A stretch of 64,000 nucleotides of DNA from Pseudo-nitzschia pungens (GCA_037355855.1 CM074766.1:2046001-2110000), one strand, 5' to 3'. Shown: positions 41,850 to 52,963, counted from the stretch's first letter. Made by a program: numbers and translations. The notes: generated by a model from the letters alone, not told the origin.

Positions 41850-42331
41850 GAGTCCCCAAGTGCCATCCTTTTTCTGAGTGGTACAGTCTACTACTTCTAA
41901 TATATAACCAGAAAACACATTACTATGTGTTTTTTAAGAATCCCAGTTCGTAGTAGTAGTACTAGTCCTAGATCTTGCAGACAGCACTTTTTGGAGATTC
42001 TTCTAAACAATGCATTGAGCAATCGTGAGTTTGACGGATGAGAAGGACACTAGTACTAATGGTGGGTTGAGCAGTTGCCAGCAGGGTGGTCTCTAGGAGG
42101 AACCTGTTCACAGAAGTAAGAATGTTGAAGGAGGCAAGGGAAAGATCTGATCTCCCAGTTATTAGAGCTGGTACTACTACTGGTAGTACTAGTACCTAGT
42201 AGTTCTGGCTCACTAGTTGTAATCCAGTTAGTACCGGTAGGTACAACCACTTCTTTGCAACTGTGATATCTGCGGCAACCGTAAAATTCGGGTCCGGAGA
42301 TAGTAATAACCGTAACGCTATCCGATTTAGA
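40888..42331. other. Intergenic with microsatellites
   Basis: 1.4 kb with no supported gene. A (CTA)n tract lies at 41819-41850, and TAGTAGTACTAGT-type palindromes occur at 41950-41965 and 42170-42200. TTTTTTTTTT runs occur near 40902. Confidence 0.4.
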
Positions 42332-45300
42332 ATGTCAACAAACAAACAACGCATCAATCAATCAATCAAACCTCGATCCAAAACCCACGACGGGATCGTC
42401 TCCCCCCGTGACATCCCATGGAACTCAATGATTCCTCCACAAGCCGCCAAAATGAAGGAGAACATTCGTTTGGTGATCCAAGATCTGCAATGCGCCTGTC
42501 AACAGTCGCTCTACAATGGTATTGCCGGAGTGAACGATGCCGCTGCTCGCCGTTCGCCGAATCCCGACCCATCGCCGGTAGTTTCGCATCCGCAGTCTGT
42601 CACCCAGCCGCAACCGAAACGGCAACGCAGAGACGATTCTTCCTCGATAATACAGGGACCTAGAAGCTGGGACGTGGTGAGTCTTCGTTGGATGCAATTG
42701 GATGGCGACTTCCCCCTGGTGTATTCGATAGATCGTCTTGTCCGCGTTTTTCTTCTCGTAGTACGCTGGATCTGACACGGCAGAAATTGATGTTGCTGTT
42801 GCTGTTGCTGTTGCTATTGCTTCTGTTTTCTTGTTCTATATCGGTTTCTTTCTCAGGTCTTGGCCGAGGCGAGCCGTCTGCTTCCGCTGATGACGAACCA
42901 CGAGCACGGCCAGGTCTCGAGACTGACGGGCATTCTTCTGTTGGGATTCTTCCTTCCGCACTCCACAGGGAACCATTTTTTTTCGCTGCAAAATCTCTCT
43001 ACCCAGAATCGAGTGCAAATAACGGGGACGCAACAACGGCATTCCCAGCCGACGGGACTCCACACCTCTGAACTTACTGCCACCGAGAGCAGCCTTTCCG
43101 AGCTGCAAATCCTAGCTATGCCGCTGGAGGAACGACTGGAGAGCAGCGCTCACCGGTACGGAAACGAATTCGGTGAACTCGAGGATCTCATTGTGCACGA
43201 AAGCGTCGACAACGCCTTTTGGTCGTTCTTGAACAAGGGTCTGAGACCCTTTCTCTCGGGCCGACCGGCGCACGCGACACAGGTGGATCTGATTCATTTG
43301 CTGGCCATGGCGATTCATCCCCACCCGTCCGAGCAGTGCATACGACAAACGACGTCGAGACTCGAGGAACAAAAAAGCCACATCTGGGAGACGACGACCC
43401 GCTTGATGTCCAGCCTGGTGGGACATTCTTTTCACGTCAATTATCGGCACCGGGTGGAACTGGTTCGCATCGTTCTGGACTGCCTCGTCTTGCCGGAATG
43501 CCAACAGGGGGCCGGGACTTGCACCAATTCACCCCTGTTCGAGGGGGCCATCCCCCACCTACGCGCATCCTTGTACGCCTTTGGCATGGCGGCCATGAGT
43601 CCCTACGATAGCCATCTGGCACAGTGTGCCATGGTTTCGGTGGCGATCCAGAGCGGCATCGATCACGTCGTGAAGGAAGAATGGAGCCGCTTGCTGCATC
43701 GAATGGTCGACGATCGAACCAACTACGGACGGTCCTTGGCGGGAAACGTTCAGCCAACCGCATCCGATACCCTCGGCCTTGCGGGAGGCTCCTCCGACCC
43801 CAAATTTTGCCCGCACACCGCCCGGGGAGAGCTGTTGCGGAGTTTCTTGATACGATACAACGAAGCGAGAGGCTTTTCCGAAGAAGAGTTTCTGCAATAT
43901 GCACTCGGTTCTTTGACGGACGCCATCGAAATGCAGGTAGATTGCTGGAGCAAAATAGAGGAGCCCGAGAGCGAGGAAGAAGAGAAGGACCAAAACGATC
44001 CGGTTGTTGGCGAAGGAGACAAAAAGGAAGAATCGAGCAATCAACCCCCTCTCGTCCTGGCATCTCTCCTCAAAGCCGCGAAAGAACTGTTTCACTTTCT
44101 TTTGCCCGTGAAGAACAATAGGCAGTCCACCCGAGAGGGCAAACATGAGGACGAGGAAGAACACGTCGAAGAATCCGAAGACAGCCATCGCAGGGACATG
44201 CTAATTAGTTGTGCCATTCAGTTAGTACACCATTGGGATCCGGTGATTGCGAAAGAGGCATGCACAATGCTAATACTAGCATTCAGCTACTCGAAAGATA
44301 TGTTGGAAGATTTCATGGGGGCAGTATACGATAGCGTCGTCCTCGCCGTTGATATTTCTATTAAAAAGAAAGATGCGTTCGTGGTGCCGATCGAGGGATT
44401 GGTATCGGTATTTTCTCAACGATCGCCTGCGTTTGCGGTGAATCTGTGTCGGCTTTTGCTCACGGAGGGGGAATCCGGGGACGGGAATGCACTCGTGGTG
44501 TTCCCATTGATTGCTGCCATTGCGAACGCACGCCCGGCTGTCGCGCAGCAACACATCGATACACTCAAGCGTCGATTGCAAAAAGTCAAAGATCCAACTG
44601 CAAAGAAACACATACTGGCAAGCATTCTCTCCTGCCGAAAGACACATTATTTCGCCAACGAACACGACGCACCGGCGACCATCCTTTCGAAAATATCCGT
44701 TGCATCGCTGGGAAGCTGGGACAAGTACCTTCTTTCCCGGCACGCAATTCTGACCGGCAATTTTGCCGTGGCGAACAAGTTGTTGAACGAACTGATGGTA
44801 TCCGCGCCATCGGAAACGAGCTTTCTCTGGTTATCGGCCATGGAAAAGGTGGCAGAGGGAGAAGCAAAGCTTTGCAGCGACGCTGCAAAGACCTTGCCGG
44901 AAGCCGCATCGATGTTTCGTACGGCTATTGGTACATTCCGTTCTCTCGAGGCATTGGGGCTTGCGTCGACTTCCTTCCAAATCAGGCTGCTGGAACTGAG
45001 AGTCTCGTTCCTGGATCTCTTGACAAGCATGAGGCAGCTGACTATGTAAGTACAAAATCATCGTGCTACGTTCGAAAAGATCTTTGGCTCCCTGAAAGCC
45101 CCCCCTCATGTGTGTTACGGTGTGGTTCGGTCGTTTGTTGCACCTCAGGGAAATGAGATTGATTGGCACAGAACCGAAAAAGTTTACACGACCGAGGCTC
45201 CACCTGCAGAACATTATAAGACTTCTACGCATATTGAGTATGGATTATCTTAGACTCTATAATGAATATGGCTTGTTCATCTGCCAGCAGTCACGAAGCG

Positions 45301-46025
45301 TGTTACGAACGTTGCACGCACTTTGTTTCTTTGTTGCAAAAGCGGCAAGTCGGATTTTTGTAGATTCTATCAGGGTTGACGAGGACAAAAGTGACAAGGT
45401 GTGCGTCGATGGTGACAGCTCGCAACCAATCACTTCGATGATGAAACAACTGGACACTTTTGCTCTGGGGAAAGTCAATAAATTCGTGGACGCAAAGATC
45501 CGTGCGGTGACGTTGCTCCAAATCATGGACGGGATTCTAAAAACTCCAGCGCCCATCCCAAGATCGTTGACACATCCCAAAAGATTGCCACGTGTCTCCC
45601 TTCGACTAGAGCGCGACCCTGACACCCACGATGGTGAGGAGAACCCATTGAAACTACACTTAGGAGCATCCGCAGCCTTTCTTGCAAGCGGAACGATCCC
45701 GTCATCTTTGATATCGATCTCGCAAATCCCGTTCAACGTCGTCCTTCTGTGGTATACGCTTACCTTCAAGAGTAGCTTCAAGACCGCTTCGACGGCTTCT
45801 AAGAACTTACAGAATACAGAAAGTGGTCCTATTGCTGCGTCGATTTCATCCGGTGGCTCATTTTTCACCAAGATCGAAACCGATATATTTGTAGACGAAG
45901 GCTGGTATGACATCAACTTTCGACTTGGGTGCAGGGATATTCGCGGAGGCGTGTGGGAACTTCCTGTAGAACATTCTCATTCCTTTGCGGTGAAAGTTGC
46001 TCGATCTAGGAGAATCGAATCTTGA
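42332..46025 (+). CDS. Alpha-solenoid protein, candidate Integrator subunit 7
   Basis: Three exons, 42332-42676, 42857-45045 and 45149-46025, with GTGAGT and GTAAGT donors and TTTCTCAG and CACCTCAG acceptors. The joins keep frame and give 1136 residues. After a basic, disordered N-terminus the protein is a long helical-repeat array, with an acidic insert at about residues 475-500 (EEPESEEEEKDQ) and another near 550. Late features are VANKLLNELMVSAPSETSFLWLSAMEKVAEGEAKL, FQIRLLELRVSFLDLL, and a C-terminal beta-rich region preceded by TPAPIPRSLTHP. This layout (HEAT array, short TPR-like part, Pro-rich turn, beta C-terminus) resembles Integrator subunit 7, which acts in snRNA 3' processing. That name is a hypothesis; clathrin-adaptor-like solenoids are an alternative. 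Confidence 0.6.
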
Positions 46026-46516
46026 CAGTGGTCTGTGGGATCAAAATGAGTTGACACCATCAATCAATGGTATATTATTAAAAACCTCGCTTTACACATC
46101 AACGTACGTGTAACGACGAGAGGTCGCAAATTTTGAACGAGCACAAACCGAGATTTCCAAAAGCATCAATCTCGTAAAGGTGCTTGATTGTTGACCTATA
46201 CAGGATGGACAACATCCGGCCGAAACAAGCTTTTTGTCTCTGTTGATGTACCTCGTGCGAAAATTGAACCAAAAATCAGTGTTCGGTCATCGCATGATTA
46301 AACGCGTGCTTACACCTCGGGAATTAAAACGCAAACTCTACTGCTAGTATCTCATCCATCAAATAATAGAATATCCTTACAGAGCCAACTGGTATTCACC
46401 TGTTTCCAAAATTGATTCTTGTCGTTTGCGACATCAGATGCCCGCTAGAAAACAATATCAAAATTGTGGCTTTGAGATGATATTCGTTTCTATATTTTCT
46501 ATGATTAGTGTGCTGT
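46026..46516. other. Intergenic between convergent genes
   Basis: About 490 bp, AT-rich, no gene seen. Confidence 0.5.
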
Positions 46517-47170
46517 TCAATTTTTTTCGTTTCCATTGGATCTGAGACACAACAAATGTGCGTGATCGATGTCCGGAACGCTCTGCAAGTGCGGTGGGTT
46601 TACCCAACTAACAATTTCCTCTACATTCCCAGTACCCATATCTGCCAACTCCTTCTCTGCCAAATCCAGCTCACTCGATACAACTCTGCCTCCCAGTTTC
46701 CATAGACACCAATGTTCGATGCCCGGAGCAACATAATACGGATAATCGTTGAGAAGCAATCTCGTCTCAACTCTTTCGTCCCGTTTCGCTTGCTCCAGTG
46801 ACGGATCCGACGCGAATTTCCCGTCGCTATCTCTCTTCTTTTCAAATCCAAATTTGCTGTGCAATATGTAATCGTTCATCGACTTCCACTCGTTTTTTAT
46901 CCGTCTCGAGTGCAAGACGTAGTTCTCCTGCACCTCCATAGACCGAGAGTGCATTGTCGGGTCTCCGTTCGTAATGATTTCTTTGAGTTCGTCCCACGTG
47001 AATGGTTTCGATGCGATTATACGATCTGGTCCCAGGGACGCTCTTATTTCATCCGGGGAAAGCTGGAGTTGCAACCTGGTGCAGGTCCGGATGGATCGTT
47101 GATGGGTGTTGTAGGCCGTGAGGGACGATGGCGGTGCGAGCGATGTTGGAGATGTGCCCGAAATGGACAT
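46517..47170 (-). pseudogene. DUF3605-like gene, main part, split by copia element 2
   Basis: The host part runs from 47143 to the stop at 46517 (208 codons). It contains FTWDELKEIITNGDP, then YPYYVAPGIEHWCLWKLGG and WVNPPHLQSVPDIDHAHLLCL, a layout I associate with DUF3605-type proteins (conserved YPY, H-W, and P.IDH..L blocks). Function is unknown. The original first 20 codons lie at 53285-53226, on the other side of the retrotransposon, and join in frame across the TCGCT target duplication. In the present arrangement the frame stays open 27 nt into the LTR, to an ATG at 47170, giving an LTR-derived start MSISGTSPT. The domain is intact, so a shortened protein is possible. Confidence 0.75.
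47139..47143. repeat. Target-site duplication, copia element 2 (left)
   Basis: AGCGA before the 5' LTR, repeated after the 3' LTR at 53221-53225. Confidence 0.9.
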
Positions 47171-47400
47171 TAGTAGTCACGTAGGCATATGTATAGGTAT
47201 GGATGGTATGATAACAATGACAGAACATCGATGGATAATGACTCAGATCAGGGACCAGCTCATACCAACCAACCATGTTCTGACCATAAAATCCAAGCAC
47301 CACAACCATTCGGCATACTCATAGTTTAATTACTTGTATCTAACCAACAGAGTTAATTGTGCTCTTTAAGGTTTTCGTAGATTTCCTGCTGAATTCAACA
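47144..47400 (+). repeat. 5' LTR of copia element 2
   Basis: 257 bp, starting TGTTGGAGATG and ending GAATTCAACA. An ATAAAAT at 47286-47292 lies about 30-35 nt before the 17-nt arm at 47322, so transcription could start at or near that arm. Confidence 0.93.
47322..47338 (+). promoter_or_regulatory. LTR arm of the self-complementary stem, element 2
   Basis: TAGTTTAATTACTTGTA, perfectly complementary to 47401-47417. It differs from the matching arm of element 1 at one base (T for A at position 9), and the partner arm carries the compensating change. Confidence 0.8.
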
Positions 47401-47417
47401 TACAAGTAATTAAACTA
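47401..47417 (+). promoter_or_regulatory. Primer-site arm directly after the 5' LTR, element 2
   Basis: TACAAGTAATTAAACTA occupies exactly the position where a minus-strand primer must pair. It pairs over 17 nt with the LTR segment 62 nt upstream. Neither a 3' CCA-end match (TGG...) nor an internal match to the initiator tRNA of this window is present. Confidence 0.8.
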
Positions 47418-47517
47418 GCGGTGGAATAATTTCCAACCGGAACCACCATAGCGTTTCGATCCATCGCACGTCGAGTCGATCGAGATCCTCCGAGCGGTAA
47501 TACAGCTGTAGCAGTAG

Positions 47518-50500
47518 ATGAAGGCATCCTCCAGCATGGAACAACTAAACACACAAACAAAGAGCCCCGGTGCGAACTCTCAAAACACGGACAACACGAA
47601 GAGCACAAGCAACACGAGACCAAGAAACCGCAACCGACGAGGCAATAACAACATAACAGGAAGCGGGTCAACCACTGACCGCAAATTCACCGGATTGGAC
47701 CAAGATGAGCTAAAAGGGATCGTCATTGATGGATCAAAGTCGACGCAATATGACAAACTCTTTGAGGGACTGAAGATTGTTGCCGGCAAAAAGAACTCAA
47801 GGGTCAAGACAACTCTCATAAACGCCACCAAGCTGAAAGAGGAAGACTTTCTTCCACCAATGCCTGACGCCGGCCAATACACCATCACCTCCGGAGATGG
47901 ATCAACAACAGTGGATGAAACAAAGAAGCGCCTACTCGAGGAATTGTGGGTGAAGAAAGGGGAGCGGTCAGCCAAAAAATTCGAAACATACTGCGAGGAT
48001 CTTAAGAGCATGTTCTCAACCATCGAGGGACAACTCAGCCCTGGAGTTAAACAGCACCTCAAGACATGTGAACAATGGAATGAAATAGAAACTGCCCAAG
48101 ATACTCTCCAACTACTCACAATTCTCCGTGAATACTGTTATCGAGACAGCGCAACAAAGGTCCACCCCATGGTGGATGCCATAAATAAAATTTACAAGTT
48201 CTTTTCTTGCAAACAGGATGGCAACAAGGATGCAGCAACCTACGCCGAGGAGACCAAAGCACGCTTTGATGTACTTACCTCGGCCGGCATCACCATTCGA
48301 AGCAAGGCGATGATCAAGCTTGCACTGAACAAGTCATTTCATGGAAAGACATATGAAGAATACCAAACAATGGAGGAGGCGGACAAATCCAAGGTTCACC
48401 TAATCATGAACGAAATGTTGTTATCGGTAGTCATCGTCAATGGGAGCAACAATAAGTTGCACCGGAATCTTTCAGGAGTGCTCAGGGACAATTACAGTCT
48501 TGGCGCCGATGTATATCCTACAACTCAACCCAAGGCACTGGAATTGCTAAATCAGTACAAGTCGACCAGATCCAAGGATAACCAGGGACAAGGCAAGAAT
48601 GGTAAGGGAGATAAACAAGGTCAGGGTGAGACTACAGAAGGAACCACTCTTGTATCCAACGCCATCGAAACCGGACCCAACGTAGATTCTGACGACCCGG
48701 GCAACGAACCGGATGATTCGACAGACGAACCGAACGAACCAACCGAGACAAGCGGCGGGCCAACCATCCGGGAGGCCACCCAAGTCCTCATGGCAGCAAT
48801 TGATGATGAAGACACCGACGACGAGTTATGTTTTCTCCAGTATCACAACGAAGAGAACCTACCTGATGTTTCCACCGAAAAGCCCAGGAGTGTGGAGAAC
48901 CTACCTGATGTTTCCACCGAAAAGCCCAGGAGTGCGGACTCGCGCGCTGGTGTGCACCACCTTGGGGAGGCTTCGGAATACATGTTCTCACAAGGCCGGT
49001 CAAACAACATTGACCCATACTGGTTGCTGTTGGATAGCCAAGCCACCTGTAATTGTGTGAGCAACCCACGACTCTTGCGGGACATTCGCCGACACCCAAA
49101 AGGTAACAAGATTCGGATCCACTGCAACGCAGGAGTGGTCGTTGTAGACCAGGTCGGGCACTTACCAGGGTTCGGGACCGTGTGGTACCAGGAAGGGGGG
49201 ATGGCAAACATCCTATCCCTCAGTCTTGTATCCGACATCTATCGGGTCACATTGGACACTGCAATCACCCAGTCATTCTTTGTCCACAAGCCGGATGGAA
49301 GCACACGGAGATTCACCCGGGCAGACAGTGGATTATACTATTGCGACTTGAGGGAAACCGATGGGACAATGCTTGCCATCACGTCCGTTGAAGGACAAAA
49401 GAAGTTGTATTCCGACCTTGACGTGCGCCGCGCAACCAAGGCGCGAAAGCTACAAGAGATCCTCGGGTTCCCAAGCCGGGGGGAGTTCCTGAAGCTTGTG
49501 GACAACAACGTGCTGCACAACTGCCCAGTCACCAGACGGGATGTGCTCATCGCCGAAGACATTTTTGGCGCCAACACCAACATTATCAAAGGAAAGTCCG
49601 TCAGGCAACAACCTGGGCACGTGCGCGAGGACACCACCCCAGTACCAATGGAAATTCTGCAGCGCTACAAGGAAGTGACGATTAGCATTGATATTTTTAC
49701 TGTGAATGGAATCAAGTTCTTCCGCAGCGTATCCCGACACCTCTATTTCCGTACAGTGTCGGCGATCGAGGACGCATCCCAACCAACATTGGAGAGGAGT
49801 ATCGGAGCAATCATCGGGCTATACGCGGGGCGAGGATTTACTATCACCTGCATTTCCGGCGACAATGAGTTCAACTGTCTAACGGACAACTTACTTAACC
49901 GAAACCCACCGGTGCGATTCGAGGGTGTTGCCCGGAACCAACACGAGCCATATGTGGAACGGGATAATCGAACCTGCAAGGAACGAATCCGATGCCTGTT
50001 TGCCTCTGTGCCTTTCAAGCGCCTACCCCGGCGTGTAGTCATCGATATGGTGGCGGCCGCCATCTTTTGGTTAAATAATTGGTGCAACAGAGTAGGAGTG
50101 TCAGATACAATAACACCACGCCAGCTTATGACCGGGGTGCGCCTAGACGCCGCCAAACATTGTAAGTTTCAGTTCGGGGACTACGTACTCGGACATGAAG
50201 ACGCCAGTGACAACACGATGACCCCACGGGCCCGGGACGCCATATACTTACGCCCGACTGGGGACCGAAGCGGGGCAATGTATCTCTTTGATCTGAAGAC
50301 CGGACGGCGTATCCGGCGTCAGACCGCAACCGGTGCACACATGACCGACACAGTTATTTCCAGAGTGGAACAAATTGCAGCAGAACAGAACTGCCCTATA
50401 GGTATTACATTCGGGAACAAGGATGGCATAACAACTATTCTGGACCTGGACACAGAGACCGTTGGCTCTGACGATGGCGCCTCAGACCATTCATTCGCAC

Positions 50501-52917
50501 CCGATAACGATGACTCCACCGTTGCCACTGAACTTACCGGGACCATCGACCAGGAAGAACTGGCCGACATCATGGAGGACTCGGGAGGTGACAAACAACT
50601 CGAGGAGGCACACGCAGAGGAGGATGACAACGATCATGGTGAAGCTGCTGTGGGGGAGTTGCATGAGGTCAGCAATCCAGAAAATGAGCCAAGCACCGAA
50701 GACGCTAGCACGATAGATGACGAGGACTCGTCCGTTGAGCCGTCCAGCGTGGACGAAGGGAGCGGGCATACTCGTGCCGAATATGACAATGAGAAGGAAA
50801 ATGACACCAATGCATGTGACATGCATACTGGACCAGCTCGCGGTGAACAGAGCGACGAGGCGGCCGACAGCCCCGATCACCCGGATGTTTCGGAATACAA
50901 CAGCAGTAATACAGCAACAGACTCCATAGCTAGCAACGACAGGGACGACAGCAGTGTTGTTACAGGCATGACTCTCAGACCCAGAGTAACACGTGGACAC
51001 AACAAGTTTGGTTCCGACGATGGCTTCGAGTCAAACATACACCACCGTGTACACGTGTCGCACCACTCGAACATATTCACCGGAGGGCTGGGCCGTGCCG
51101 TAAAGCGCCTGGAGGACCAGCACGCACATTATGTCTTCATCTCGAACGCGATTGCATCCTACAACAACATCGACGCCTCACTCGTCACTAAACAGTACGG
51201 AGTGAAGGCTGGGCTGAAGTTATTTGGCACTGCTGGCGTGGAGGCAGTGCTGACCGAACTGAAGCAACTACATGAGCGCAAGGTTGTCCACCCGGTCAAC
51301 ATCAGGGACCTGACACGGGAGGAGATCAAGCGTGCTCTCCCATATCTCATGTTCTTAAAGCGCAAAAGGTGTGGGAAGATCAAAGCTAGAGGATGCGCCG
51401 ACGGGCGGACACAACGAGATTTTATTTCCCGGGAGGACACTTACTCTCCAACAGTGTCCCTGCACGGCCTGATGTTGACCTGCCTAATCGACGCAATAGA
51501 AGGGAGAGACGTAGCCACAGCAGACATCCCAGGAGCTTTTCTACAAACACCAATGCCAGAGGGAGAGGTGGTCCATATACGCTTTGATGGGCCGATGGCT
51601 GAACTATTGGCAAAAATTGACCCCGAGGTGTACAGGAAGCACATGCTGAACCGGAAGGGACACAAAGTGCTCTACACACAAGCCGACAAGGCCATATATG
51701 GAACCCTCAGAGCAGCCTTTCTGTTCTGGGAGCGTCTCTCAGGACAGCTAATGGAGTGGGGATTCGAACTGAACCCGTACGACACATGTACTGCCAACAA
51801 GATGATCAATGGGAAGCAGTGCACCATTGTCTGGCATGTGGATGACCTGAAGATCTCCCACAAGGACCCCGAAGTGGTAACAGCAGTTTTGGATGATCTC
51901 AACAAGGTGTTCGGCATCGAGTCACCCCTGACAGTAACACGTGGAAAGATACACGATTATGTCGGTATGACCATTGACTACAGTGAAGAAGGCAGGGTAA
52001 AGTTCAGCATGTTTGACTATCTTGAAGGGATTATGAGCGAGCTACCGCCCGATTTATGTGAGAAGAGAGTTATCCCTACACCGGCGTCAGACCACCTGTT
52101 CAAGATGAATCCAGATGGAGAGAAACTTGAACGCGACAGCGCCGAGACTTTCCACAAGCACGTTGCTCAACTACTTTTTGCCAGCAAGAGAGCACGCCCT
52201 GATATCCAAACAGCAATTGCGTTTCTCTGCACCCGTGTGGCTAGCCCAGACAAGGACGATTGGAAGAAACTCCGGCGTGTGATGGGGTATGTGCGTGATA
52301 CAATCTTCCTACCGTTAGTGTTGGGGTGGGACAGCACTGGCAATGCCTATTGGTACGTTGATGCGTCTTTTGCAGTGCACTCAGACATGAAGAGTCACAC
52401 AGGGGGTATGCTCACGTTTGGACAAGGGGCAGTGCTCGCCGTGTCCACAAAACAAAAGTTAAACACCAAGAGTTCAACCGAGGCAGAGCTCGTTGGTGTC
52501 GATGACACACTACCATACAACCTGTGGTGCCGTTACTATCTTGAGTGGCAGGGATACGCGGCGCAGACGGAGGAGAAAACACCCGACCATGGTGGCACTG
52601 GCAGGCAATATTTAGGCAAACAGAACATCCTTAATCAGGATAACACAAGTGCCATGAAACTGGAGATGAATGGCAAATCATCCAGTACCAAACGAACACG
52701 CCACATCAACATACGTTACTTCTTGATAACCGACCGGGTTAAGAAAGGGGAGATATCAATCCAGTACTGCCCGACAGGGGAGATGTTGGCGGATTACTTT
52801 ACCAAACCCTTACAGGGATCCCTGTTCAGAAGATTTAGGAACACAATCATGGGAATTAGCGAGGCAGAATATGTCTCATACCAAGAGGAATATGCCAAAA
52901 GAAAGGCAAATCAATGA
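47518..52917 (+). CDS. Copia gag-pol polyprotein, element 2, intact
   Basis: 1799 residues in one frame from ATG 47518. Gag covers about 1-400 with no CCHC zinc knuckle. Protease has LLDSQATCN (Asp506). The integrase has Asp725 (SIDIFTVNG), Asp782 (SGDNEF) and Glu814 (PYVERDNRT). An acidic linker at about 965-1140 precedes the reverse transcriptase, whose active site is WHVDDLKISH (Asp1442-Asp1443). RNase H contains YVDASFAVHSD (Asp1615) and STEAELVGVDD, and the tail reads EMLADYFTKPLQGSLFRRF. With no stop or frameshift between gag and pol, the Gag:Pol ratio must be set in another way. A 14-codon tandem duplication (ENLPDVSTEKPRSV, then again with A for the last V) lies just before the protease and is absent from element 1. 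Confidence 0.95.
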   Translation: MKASSSMEQLNTQTKSPGANSQNTDNTKSTSNTRPRNRNRRGNNNITGSGSTTDRKFTGLDQDELKGIVIDGSKSTQYDKLFEGLKIVAGKKNSRVKTTLINATKLKEEDFLPPMPDAGQYTITSGDGSTTVDETKKRLLEELWVKKGERSAKKFETYCEDLKSMFSTIEGQLSPGVKQHLKTCEQWNEIETAQDTLQLLTILREYCYRDSATKVHPMVDAINKIYKFFSCKQDGNKDAATYAEETKARFDVLTSAGITIRSKAMIKLALNKSFHGKTYEEYQTMEEADKSKVHLIMNEMLLSVVIVNGSNNKLHRNLSGVLRDNYSLGADVYPTTQPKALELLNQYKSTRSKDNQGQGKNGKGDKQGQGETTEGTTLVSNAIETGPNVDSDDPGNEPDDSTDEPNEPTETSGGPTIREATQVLMAAIDDEDTDDELCFLQYHNEENLPDVSTEKPRSVENLPDVSTEKPRSADSRAGVHHLGEASEYMFSQGRSNNIDPYWLLLDSQATCNCVSNPRLLRDIRRHPKGNKIRIHCNAGVVVVDQVGHLPGFGTVWYQEGGMANILSLSLVSDIYRVTLDTAITQSFFVHKPDGSTRRFTRADSGLYYCDLRETDGTMLAITSVEGQKKLYSDLDVRRATKARKLQEILGFPSRGEFLKLVDNNVLHNCPVTRRDVLIAEDIFGANTNIIKGKSVRQQPGHVREDTTPVPMEILQRYKEVTISIDIFTVNGIKFFRSVSRHLYFRTVSAIEDASQPTLERSIGAIIGLYAGRGFTITCISGDNEFNCLTDNLLNRNPPVRFEGVARNQHEPYVERDNRTCKERIRCLFASVPFKRLPRRVVIDMVAAAIFWLNNWCNRVGVSDTITPRQLMTGVRLDAAKHCKFQFGDYVLGHEDASDNTMTPRARDAIYLRPTGDRSGAMYLFDLKTGRRIRRQTATGAHMTDTVISRVEQIAAEQNCPIGITFGNKDGITTILDLDTETVGSDDGASDHSFAPDNDDSTVATELTGTIDQEELADIMEDSGGDKQLEEAHAEEDDNDHGEAAVGELHEVSNPENEPSTEDASTIDDEDSSVEPSSVDEGSGHTRAEYDNEKENDTNACDMHTGPARGEQSDEAADSPDHPDVSEYNSSNTATDSIASNDRDDSSVVTGMTLRPRVTRGHNKFGSDDGFESNIHHRVHVSHHSNIFTGGLGRAVKRLEDQHAHYVFISNAIASYNNIDASLVTKQYGVKAGLKLFGTAGVEAVLTELKQLHERKVVHPVNIRDLTREEIKRALPYLMFLKRKRCGKIKARGCADGRTQRDFISREDTYSPTVSLHGLMLTCLIDAIEGRDVATADIPGAFLQTPMPEGEVVHIRFDGPMAELLAKIDPEVYRKHMLNRKGHKVLYTQADKAIYGTLRAAFLFWERLSGQLMEWGFELNPYDTCTANKMINGKQCTIVWHVDDLKISHKDPEVVTAVLDDLNKVFGIESPLTVTRGKIHDYVGMTIDYSEEGRVKFSMFDYLEGIMSELPPDLCEKRVIPTPASDHLFKMNPDGEKLERDSAETFHKHVAQLLFASKRARPDIQTAIAFLCTRVASPDKDDWKKLRRVMGYVRDTIFLPLVLGWDSTGNAYWYVDASFAVHSDMKSHTGGMLTFGQGAVLAVSTKQKLNTKSSTEAELVGVDDTLPYNLWCRYYLEWQGYAAQTEEKTPDHGGTGRQYLGKQNILNQDNTSAMKLEMNGKSSSTKRTRHINIRYFLITDRVKKGEISIQYCPTGEMLADYFTKPLQGSLFRRFRNTIMGISEAEYVSYQEEYAKRKANQ
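48853..48936 (+). repeat. 42-bp tandem duplication within gag-pol of element 2
   Basis: Two adjacent 42-nt units encode ENLPDVSTEKPRSV/A. Element 1 has a single, diverged equivalent. The reading frame is kept. Confidence 0.8.
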
Positions 52918-52963
52918 ATACAGTTCGCGGGTATATGATATATGCCCACGAGCAGCAGGAGTG

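Noticed and set aside
41819..41850. CRISPR-like or satellite array
   Set aside because: A plain (CTA)n microsatellite without spacers.
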